A program made the translations under genes and the position numbers. Below the pieces are notes generated by a model that was not told where the DNA came from, did not search any database, and was given only the letters and a program-made list of their open reading frames with translations. A stretch of DNA of 6,132 nucleotides from G001797105 sp964528155 (GTDB lineage: Bacteria > Chloroflexota > Anaerolineae > Anaerolineales > E44-bin32): positions 1 through 6,132 of the forward strand of contig CAZGRL010000188.1 of assembly GCA_964528155.1 (NCBI GenBank). Direction: 5' to 3'. Below are positions 1-4,776 of the stretch, piece by piece; position 1 is the first letter of the stretch, and the number at the start of each line of letters is the position of its first letter.

Positions 1-121
1 GGTCTCTCGGCAGGCGCGATAATCTTGCGGATACAACATCGAAGCCGAAATGCTGGGTTGAAAGCACGATACAGACGCCGGACCCAAGGATGTGAAACCG
101 CTGCGACAAGGGGGTGTACTC

Positions 122-763
122 ATGAGAATGCGCACGACGATCGTCAGCTTGGCTTGTCTGGTCGCAGGGATTGCTCTTGCCTCCTGTGCGAACCTCACTG
201 AGACCTCACCGCCGACGGCGACGGCGCGCAGGATCACCGACGCCGCCGCCATCGCCCTCCCTGCCGGATGGACGCCGACCCCAACCGACGTCGCAAGCGC
301 AACCGCGCCGCCAACTACTCCTCCCACCGAAACGCTGACGCCCACTCCGAGGCCGACATTCACGCCAAAGCCCATCCTGAGTCCGACCGCGACGTTCGTC
401 GTCGAAGGGGCCTCCACCGATGACATCGTGGCTCAAGCGTTCGCGGCTTACATGAGGAAAGACGAACACACTCTTCTGAGGCTGTACACCAAGGAGGCTG
501 CCGATCTGTGCACCGCCAGTTTTGGGTCGATCACAGAATGCATCGGCATCCCATACTCCATTCGCAACTTGGGGAAACTGGAACGATGGTATCTGCGAGC
601 CGACGAAGAAACCCAGGAAGATTCCATCGTCGAGGTCGAGACCGTCATCACCAAATGGTCCGACGACGACAATCTCTGGCAGCACGCCTTTCTCCTGGAG
701 AAGGTCGATGGGAACTGGCTGATCACTTACCCGCAGACGAAGATCAACGTGTATGAAGAATGA
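122..763 (+). CDS. Small lipoprotein with Thr/Pro-rich linker and NTF2-like/unknown C-terminal domain
   Basis: This encodes a predicted secreted, lipid-anchored protein of 213 aa whose function I do not recognise. A positively charged N-terminus (MRMR) leads into a hydrophobic stretch and a lipobox LASC (residues 19-22), so Cys22 would be the lipidated residue. Residues about 29-92 form a low-complexity Thr/Pro/Ala linker (for example TPTPRPTFTPKP), which would hold the globular part away from the membrane. Residues about 98-213 form a compact domain with the pattern of small NTF2-like/SnoaL-like domains (a helix with AQAFAAYMRKD, then strands ending in a GNWLITYP strand). Cys130 and Cys140 could form a disulfide outside the cell. 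I chose ATG 122 because AAGGGGG (108-114) sits 7 nt upstream; a GTG at 92 in the same frame would add ten residues but has no comparable Shine-Dalgarno sequence. The gene overlaps the next lipoprotein gene by 11 bases, suggesting co-translation. The lipoprotein call is firm; the fold assignment is a guess from pattern. Confidence 0.8.
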   Translation: MRMRTTIVSLACLVAGIALASCANLTETSPPTATARRITDAAAIALPAGWTPTPTDVASATAPPTTPPTETLTPTPRPTFTPKPILSPTATFVVEGASTDDIVAQAFAAYMRKDEHTLLRLYTKEAADLCTASFGSITECIGIPYSIRNLGKLERWYLRADEETQEDSIVEVETVITKWSDDDNLWQHAFLLEKVDGNWLITYPQTKINVYEE

Positions 764-1664
764 GGCGGTCCCGCGACGCCGGTCTGGTCGGCCCTGTTTA
801 TTCCTTGCCCCTGGCCTTCTGTTGGGTAGCCTGGTTGTCGCAGGTTGTGCTCGCATCGGTATGATCAGCACACCGTCGCCGTCCGCATCCGTCGTCGAAC
901 TCACAACGCCTCCCGCACCGCTTCTGACCCCAGCGAGCCTCCCCACCCCAACGCCCACGGTGGTCATTCCGGATACGGGGTGGGAACAGCTCCGCTCCGG
1001 CCTGGAGCGCCGGACGATCAACCTCTTTTCCGACGCCGGCGAGCCCTTTGAACATCTCCTCATCTTGCGTCTTGAGCCCGACGGATTCCAATTCGACGTC
1101 GCCTACCATCCGCAGCCACAGTCCCTGGAGGCGTGGCAAGAAGAAACGGATGCACTGATCGTCCTGAACGGCGGTTACTTTCGGTTGGAGGATGGGACCC
1201 CTGTCCCGAACGGCCTGACCGTGATGGGCGGCGAGTCGATGGGGAGCAGCTATGGTGATTTCGGCGGGATGCTTGCCATCACAGAAGACGGGCCGAAGCT
1301 TCGCTGGTTGGCCCAGGCTCCCTACGATCCGAACGAGCCGCTGCTCGCCGCGCTGCAGTCGTTCCCCGTCCTGGTCAAACCCGGCGGCGAGTTGGGATTC
1401 CCCCAGGAAGCAGAGGATAATCGGGCGGCACGACGGACTGTGATCGGGATGGATCGAGACGGACGAGTGCTCCTCACCGTCGCTTCGGTCGGCAACTTCA
1501 CCTTGCACGGACTGAGCGCGTATCTCGTCGAATCGGATCTCGACCTGGACATCGCCATCAATCTGGATGGAGGCCCGTCGAGCGGCATGTTGTTGGCCGA
1601 TCCGGTCGATGAGGTCTCGTCACTTGCGCCGCTGCCGATCGTGATCACGGTTCGCCAGCGATGA
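753..1664 (+). CDS. Phosphodiester glycosidase family (NAGPA/DUF2233) lipoprotein
   Basis: This encodes a 303-aa predicted lipoprotein with a phosphodiester glycosidase domain (PF09992, the family of mammalian 'uncovering enzyme' NAGPA and of bacterial and phage proteins acting on sugar-1-phosphodiesters such as wall polymers). The signal peptide covers residues about 8-31 and has the lipobox VAGC (Cys32). A Ser/Thr/Pro-rich linker spans about 39-73. The catalytic domain covers about 85-301. Its hallmarks are ALIVLNGGYF (134-143), SFPVLVKPGG (203-212), RRTVIGMDRDG (227-237) and INLDGGPSSGM (269-279); the NGGYF and LDGGPSS motifs are the signature of the family. ATG 753 lies inside the preceding gene and a clear Shine-Dalgarno sequence is lacking, so translational coupling is likely; the next in-frame ATG (861) would remove the lipobox. 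The substrate cannot be read from the sequence. It probably acts on an extracellular glycan or glycolipid phosphodiester, with the upstream lipoprotein as a possible partner. Confidence 0.9.
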   Translation: MKNEAVPRRRSGRPCLFLAPGLLLGSLVVAGCARIGMISTPSPSASVVELTTPPAPLLTPASLPTPTPTVVIPDTGWEQLRSGLERRTINLFSDAGEPFEHLLILRLEPDGFQFDVAYHPQPQSLEAWQEETDALIVLNGGYFRLEDGTPVPNGLTVMGGESMGSSYGDFGGMLAITEDGPKLRWLAQAPYDPNEPLLAALQSFPVLVKPGGELGFPQEAEDNRAARRTVIGMDRDGRVLLTVASVGNFTLHGLSAYLVESDLDLDIAINLDGGPSSGMLLADPVDEVSSLAPLPIVITVRQR

Positions 1665-1745
1665 GTCCAGAAAGAGACTGCGAAGGCGTGGCTCCACGGC
1701 GCTGTCTGAGCGGCTGCCGCGGATAGGTGGATACAACACTCCTCT

Positions 1746-1780
1746 GAGCCCAGGCTTAGGGCTCCCTTCGCCCCGGGAGG
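1746..1780 (+). promoter_or_regulatory. Two competing small hairpins over the Shine-Dalgarno of the beta-lactamase-like gene
   Basis: The Shine-Dalgarno sequence GGGAGG (1775-1780) lies 7 nt before ATG 1788. Its first five bases can pair with CTCCC (1762-1766) across an 8-nt loop. The same upstream bases can instead pair in a perfect 6-bp hairpin, GAGCCC (1746-1751) with GGGCTC (1759-1764), loop AGGCTTA. The two pairings share 1762-1764 and exclude each other. This is seen directly, but in GC-rich DNA such short helices often arise by chance; a regulatory role is speculative. I see no convincing promoter in the intergenic stretch 1665-1787. Confidence 0.3.
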
Positions 1781-1787
1781 CTCTGTA

Positions 1788-3173
1788 ATGAATGGGAACA
1801 ACCAGGACAAATGGCGCCGGCTGTGCAGGTTCTTCGAAGAGGAGATGACGAGGCATCACGTTCCGGGCGCAAGCCTCGGCATTCTCTCCGCCGGAGAGAC
1901 GCTCTCCGCAGGCTTCGGTATCACAAGTATCGACAACCCCCTCCCCGTTGACCCTTCGACTCTGTTCCAGATCGGATCCATCACCAAGACCTTCACCTGC
2001 GCCGCGACCATGCGGCTTGTCGAGGCGGGAAAGCTTCGGCTCCAGGACACTGTGCGCACGCTGATTCCGACGTTCCGCGTGGCCGACGCCGAAGCCACCG
2101 CCGGCGCGACCGTCTGGCACATGCTGACCCACACCGCCGGCTGGCTGGGCGACTTCTTCATCGACACCGGATCCGGCGATGACGCGCTCGCCCGTTATGT
2201 CTCCAGAATGAGCGGCCTTCCGCAGGTGGCCCCTATCGGCCTTCACTACTCCTACAACAATGCCGCCTTCGGACTGCTCGGTCATGTGCTCGAGCTGGTC
2301 GAGGGGGAACCCTTCGAGCAGATCGTCACCCGATCGATCTTCGAGCCCGCAGGTCTCGCTCATTGCACCTTCAAGTCCGATGACGTGATGACGCGCCGGT
2401 TTGTCGTCGGGCACCGGGTGGAAGCCGACGGGCCGCAGGTCGCCACTCCCTGGGGAATGCCCCGAAATGACAGCCCGGTGGGGGCGATCGTCACCGATGT
2501 GGAAGACCTGCTCGTCTACGCTCGTCTGATGCTCGATGGAGGAAGAACCAGGGACGGGGTTCAGGTACTCGCTGCCGACAGTGTTGCCGCGATGCAGACT
2601 CCACAGGCGACGGTCTGGCGGGAGACGGAATCCATCGGCCTCGCCTGGCACATCGAACGCCATAGCGGGCGGACCTTCTTCAATCACGGAGGGGCGACAA
2701 ACGGTCAGGGAGCTTACCTCGAGTATTGTCCCGAGCTTGAGTTTGCTCTGATCATCCTTGCCAACTCCGACATGGCGCGCCACCTGGTGCGCGCCACCCG
2801 GAAGCGGGCGTTTGAGGAATACCTTGGCGTACCCCTGCCCGACCCGACGACGATTGAGATGGACCCAGCGACTATGAAGGAGGTCGAAGGTCGCTATGTG
2901 CTGCCCGGGAACAGCTTCGTCGAAGTCCGCCAACTCGCTGGGAAGCTCATTGGGCAAGAAATCAACATTGGCGGCTTTCCAACCGAAGACACCCCGCCCG
3001 AGCCCTCTCCGCCACCCTACACGCTCGAACTCATCGAACCGGACAGGCTCGTCATCGCCGACGGCAAGGACAAGGACACCATCTGTGACATCCTTCGGGA
3101 CGAGACCGGGAAGATGAAGTGGTTCAGGAAGAGCGGACGCATTCATATCCGAGAGCACATCCCGGAGGACTGA
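1788..3173 (+). CDS. Serine hydrolase of the beta-lactamase/PBP4* family (class C-like)
   Basis: This encodes a 461-aa protein of the beta-lactamase superfamily (PF00144), which includes class C beta-lactamases, D-aminopeptidases, esterases and penicillin-binding-protein-like hydrolases. All three active-site elements are present: SITK (64-67) with nucleophile Ser64 and Lys67 in the context FQIGSITKTFT; YNN (156-158) in the context SYNNAAFGLLG; and HGG (300-302) in the context FFNHGGATNG. HMLTHTAGW (111-119) is another family-typical segment. The catalytic domain covers about 10-345. Residues about 352-461 form a C-terminal extension ending in a beta-rich stretch (YTLELIEPDRLVIADG), similar in position to the lipocalin-like/DUF3471 tails seen on many relatives. 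The N-terminus (MNGNNQDKWRRLC) is polar with no signal peptide or membrane anchor, so a cytoplasmic location is predicted, which argues against a classical antibiotic-resistance beta-lactamase. The start is supported by GGGAGG at 1775-1780, 7 nt away. Family confidence is high; the substrate is unknown. Confidence 0.92.
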   Translation: MNGNNQDKWRRLCRFFEEEMTRHHVPGASLGILSAGETLSAGFGITSIDNPLPVDPSTLFQIGSITKTFTCAATMRLVEAGKLRLQDTVRTLIPTFRVADAEATAGATVWHMLTHTAGWLGDFFIDTGSGDDALARYVSRMSGLPQVAPIGLHYSYNNAAFGLLGHVLELVEGEPFEQIVTRSIFEPAGLAHCTFKSDDVMTRRFVVGHRVEADGPQVATPWGMPRNDSPVGAIVTDVEDLLVYARLMLDGGRTRDGVQVLAADSVAAMQTPQATVWRETESIGLAWHIERHSGRTFFNHGGATNGQGAYLEYCPELEFALIILANSDMARHLVRATRKRAFEEYLGVPLPDPTTIEMDPATMKEVEGRYVLPGNSFVEVRQLAGKLIGQEINIGGFPTEDTPPEPSPPPYTLELIEPDRLVIADGKDKDTICDILRDETGKMKWFRKSGRIHIREHIPED

Positions 3174-3204
3174 CCTCGGCGTAGGCGATCCCGCTTCCCG
3201 GGGA

Positions 3205-3223
3205 GTCATCGTCTTCAGATGAC
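3205..3223 (+). other. Weak hairpin between the hydrolase and GNAT genes
   Basis: GTCATC (3205-3210) and GATGAC (3218-3223) form a perfect 6-bp stem with a 7-nt loop, 32 nt after the stop codon of the hydrolase gene. There is no U-tract after it, so it is not a convincing intrinsic terminator. Nothing else is recognisable in the 3174-3289 spacer. Confidence 0.25.
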
Positions 3224-3289
3224 GACGGCCGCGTGGGTCAGACCTCCGCTGTCTCATTTCACAGAGACCGCATCGAAGAGAAAAGCCGC

Positions 3290-4402
3290 ATGCGCATCAG
3301 GACCGTCGAAGGAAAGAAAGACCTCAAACAGTTCATCGAGCTGCCGTATCGGCTGTACAAGGACGATCCGGTCTGGGTACCTCCATTGCGGAGCGAGCAG
3401 GCCGGGCAGTTCGACCCAAAACGCAACCCGATGCTCGCTCGCAGCGAGTGCGAGCTCTTTCTGTTGGAGGAAGATCGCCGGGTGATCGGACGCGTCTCCG
3501 CCTTCACCGATCCGGTAGCGCTGGAGCACTGGCAACAGCCGATCGGCCTGTTTGGCTCGTACGAGTGCGCCGGTGACGCGGCGGCGGGGGCGATGTTGTT
3601 GGATGCCGCGCGCGAATGGTTGAGGCAGCGCGGCATGACGTCGATGCGCGGCCCGTGGTCGTTCGCCTCGCAGGAATGGGGGCTGGTCGTGGAGGGGTTC
3701 CAGCCGGCGCCGGTGGTGATGGCTCCCTACAACCCGCCAACGTACAACGACCACCTGGCTGCTTTCGGCCTGACAAAGGCCAAGGACTTGCTGGCCTACT
3801 ACGTCGATCAACGCGAAGGCTACGCCATCCCTGAACGCTACCTCCGACTGACCGATAGCGTGCAGCAGCGCTACGGCGTGAGCGTTCGGCACGTCGACAT
3901 GAAGCGGTTGGAGGACGAGGTCGGGGTGATCGTGGAGGTGGCCAACGCCTCGCTGGCCGATAACTGGGGCTACTACCCGGTGAGCGAGGCCGAGGGGCGG
4001 GCGATGGCTCGGGATCTCAAGCAGGTGATCTCGGCCCGCGACGTGGTCATCGCAGAGGATCGCGCCGGGCGCGCCGTGGGTTTTGCCATGGCCATCCCGG
4101 ACATCAACACCTTGTTGCGCGGCATGAACGGCAAGCTGCTGCCGCTCGGTTGGCTCAAGCTGCTGCTCGGACTCCGACACATCCGCCAGGTCAGGCTGTG
4201 GGCTGTCGGAGTCGTGCCGGAGGTTCAGGGGAAGGCGGTGGACGCCTTGCTCTATCGGGCGCTGTATGAGGCGCTGAGTCCTGAGGTCGAGCGGGTGGAG
4301 GTGAACTACGTGCTGGAGGACAACGTGAGGATGAACAATGCGCTGCGCGCATTGGGGGTGAAGCCGCTGAGGCGGTATCGGGTGTACGAGATGGGGATCT
4401 AG
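3290..4402 (+). CDS. GNAT-related N-acetyltransferase-like protein (YghO-like family)
   Basis: This encodes a 370-aa protein of a widespread, poorly characterised family annotated as GNAT-fold N-acetyltransferase or YghO-like. Family-typical segments are the N-terminal DLKQFIELPYRLYKDDPVWVPPL (11-33), the central GPWSFASQEWGLVVEGF (121-137), the MAPYNPPTYND segment (144-154) and KAKDLLAYY (163-171). The C-terminal GNAT-like part (about 195-370) contains DVVIAEDRAGRAVGFAMAIPD (251-271) and an acetyl-CoA motif A-like AVGVVPEVQGKAVDALLY (305-322), where a pyrophosphate-binding loop would be expected. It ends with NYVLEDNVRMNNALRALG (339-356), also typical. I chose ATG 3290 because relatives begin with an I/M-R-x-V-E-x-K phrase like MRIRTVEGKK, and GAAGAG (3275-3280) lies 9 nt upstream; an in-frame GTG at 3233 would add 19 poorly conserved-looking residues. 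The acceptor substrate is unknown. No strong link to either neighbour is visible. Confidence 0.82.
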   Translation: MRIRTVEGKKDLKQFIELPYRLYKDDPVWVPPLRSEQAGQFDPKRNPMLARSECELFLLEEDRRVIGRVSAFTDPVALEHWQQPIGLFGSYECAGDAAAGAMLLDAAREWLRQRGMTSMRGPWSFASQEWGLVVEGFQPAPVVMAPYNPPTYNDHLAAFGLTKAKDLLAYYVDQREGYAIPERYLRLTDSVQQRYGVSVRHVDMKRLEDEVGVIVEVANASLADNWGYYPVSEAEGRAMARDLKQVISARDVVIAEDRAGRAVGFAMAIPDINTLLRGMNGKLLPLGWLKLLLGLRHIRQVRLWAVGVVPEVQGKAVDALLYRALYEALSPEVERVEVNYVLEDNVRMNNALRALGVKPLRRYRVYEMGI

Positions 4403-4412
4403 CGCCGGCGCT
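4401..4412. repeat. 12-bp GC palindrome at the end of the GNAT gene
   Basis: AGCGCCGGCGCT is a perfect 12-bp palindrome that begins within the stop codon of the GNAT-related gene. As RNA it could only form a short 4-bp stem with a CCGG loop and it has no U-tract, so it is recorded as a sequence curiosity rather than a terminator. The remaining bases to 4475 show no gene and no other clear element. Confidence 0.35.
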
Positions 4413-4475
4413 CACCTTGCGTGACATCAAGCCCCACCCCCCTGCGCCGTGAGATAGGATTGGCTCAGCGGTCTC

Positions 4476-4527
4476 TTTGTGGAGGGAGAAGGGGGGAGAT
4501 GCATCTCCCCCCTTCTCCCTCCACAAA
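4476..4527. repeat. Perfect 52-bp palindrome (26-bp arms, no loop)
   Basis: The left arm runs from 4476 (TTTGTGGAGGGAG onward) to 4501, and the right arm from 4502 to 4527 is its exact reverse complement, meeting at the centre ATGCAT (4499-4504). The left arm is almost purely purine from 4481 to 4499 and includes a run of six G (4491-4496), matched by six C (4507-4512). On either strand the element is followed by A-rich or mixed bases, not a T-tract, so it does not look like a canonical intrinsic terminator. It lies between the stop codon of the GNAT gene and the promoter of the aromatic operon, ending 17 bp before the -35 box. Possible roles are a 3'-end stabilising hairpin for the upstream mRNA, a transcription boundary, a dispersed genomic palindromic repeat, or a protein-binding or cruciform-forming site. 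The palindrome itself is certain; its role is unknown. Confidence 0.9.
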
Positions 4528-4544
4528 AGGATCACCACTGGGGG

Positions 4545-4573
4545 TTGACTCGCCCTGGCTAGAGTGCTAGTAT
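4545..4573 (+). promoter_or_regulatory. Sigma-70-type extended -10 promoter of the aromatic operon
   Basis: TTGACT (4545-4550) matches the -35 consensus at five of six positions. A 17-bp spacer leads to TAGTAT (4568-4573), which matches TATAAT at four of six positions including the key first TA and last T. TG at 4565-4566 followed by one base gives an extended -10. Transcription should begin near A4580/A4581, only 4-5 nt before the leader-peptide ATG at 4585. This promoter would drive the leader, the DAHP synthase and tyrA. Confidence 0.8.
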
Positions 4574-4584
4574 CCTCCCAACCC

Positions 4585-4668
4585 ATGCACACCCTGAGCT
4601 TCTACACCTACGTGAGCTTCTACTACTACTTTGGCGACGGGCCAAAGCCGGAGCTTCGCGTGGGTTAG
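4585..4668 (+). CDS. Phe/Tyr-rich leader peptide controlling the DAHP synthase-tyrA operon
   Basis: This is a 27-codon ORF ending in TAG. Residues 6-16 read FYTYVSFYYYF, so three Phe and five Tyr fall within eleven residues, far above chance; the rest (MHTLS before, GDGPKPELRVG after) is unremarkable. It precedes a DAHP synthase, the entry enzyme for Phe and Tyr synthesis, and lies between a strong promoter and an intrinsic terminator, which is the arrangement of leader peptides such as that of E. coli pheA. Codons 4-9 and 10-15 are an 18-bp tandem duplication (LSFYTY and VSFYYY, 15 of 18 bases identical). No Shine-Dalgarno sequence is present: the bases before the ATG are pyrimidine-rich (TCCTCCCAACCC) and the predicted transcript start is about 5 nt upstream, so near-leaderless initiation is expected. 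An in-frame GTG at 4564 lies inside the promoter and is discounted. The peptide probably has no function beyond being translated. Confidence 0.88.
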   Translation: MHTLSFYTYVSFYYYFGDGPKPELRVG

Positions 4669-4701
4669 TCGTTCAGTATCACAATCAACGGACCCATCGG
4701 C

Positions 4702-4729
4702 AGCGCGGAGCAACGGCTCGGCGCTTTTT
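4702..4729 (+). terminator. Intrinsic terminator of the attenuator
   Basis: AGCGC (4702-4706) pairs with GCGCT (4721-4725) and GAGC (4708-4711) with GCTC (4716-4719), with one G-G mismatch (4707/4720) between them and the loop AACG (4712-4715). A T-run (4725-4729) follows at once, then CATTT. It lies 33 nt after the leader stop codon and 47 nt before the DAHP synthase start, so it can only act as a conditional, premature terminator of the operon's own transcript. Confidence 0.88.
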
Positions 4730-4776
4730 CATTTCCAAAGGCCGGTGCACTTCATCCTGGTAGCCGGGAGACCGCC

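Larger units (their letters stand above)
4580..4730 (+). promoter_or_regulatory. Phe/Tyr-responsive transcription attenuator (leader RNA with alternative hairpins)
   Basis: The leader RNA of about 150 nt has the full logic of ribosome-mediated attenuation. Segment 1 (4610-4620) pairs with segment 2 (4650-4661) in 11 bp with one bulged base and two G-U pairs, enclosing a 7-bp hairpin CTTTGGC/GCCAAAG (4629-4635 with 4641-4647). Segment 2 can instead pair with segment 3: GCTTCGCG (4653-4660) with CGCGGAGC (4704-4711), 8 bp with one G-U, continued by TGGGT (4661-4665) with ACCCA (4692-4696) across a 7-nt bulge. Segment 3 (4702-4711) is also the left arm of the terminator (segment 4, 4716-4725). 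The leader-peptide control codons (mainly 4618-4632) sit over segment 1, and the leader stop codon (4666-4668) is just past segment 2. A ribosome stalled for Phe-tRNA or Tyr-tRNA would mask 1 and allow 2:3 (read-through); one reaching the stop would mask 2 and allow 3:4 (termination). The pairings are seen in the sequence; the mechanism is inferred from the trp and pheA paradigm. Confidence 0.85.

Noticed and set aside
1..121. Possible 3' end of an upstream gene (a frame ending at TAA 20-22, another ending at TGA 93-95).
   Set aside because: Only a handful to about 30 codons are visible with no recognisable motif, so neither frame can be supported as coding.
1687..1698. CGTG/CACG mini-hairpin after the glycosidase gene as a terminator.
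   Set aside because: The stem is only 4 bp and no T-run follows.
29..1737. The 9-mer GGATACAAC occurs at 29-37 and again at 1729-1737, upstream of two genes, and resembles a -10 element.
   Set aside because: Neither copy has a plausible -35 box 16-18 bp upstream, their distances to the downstream genes differ, and a 9-mer repeat can occur by chance. No promoter is called.
1620..3257. Long open frame (about 545 codons) on the minus strand opposite the beta-lactamase-like gene.
   Set aside because: The plus strand encodes all three catalytic motifs of a known family with a good ribosome binding site. The minus-strand product shows no recognisable domain and is low-complexity, as expected for a shadow frame in GC-rich DNA.
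4476..4527. The 52-bp palindrome as an intrinsic terminator for the GNAT gene.
   Set aside because: Neither strand has a T-tract after the stem; the bases that follow are A-rich (CACAAAAGG on the plus strand). A Rho-independent mechanism is therefore not supported.
4580..4776. T-box riboswitch or other metabolite riboswitch before the DAHP synthase.
   Set aside because: The leader is only about 150 nt to the terminator and I see no T-box motif or specifier-loop architecture. The Phe/Tyr-rich ORF with 1:2, 2:3 and 3:4 pairings explains the region better.
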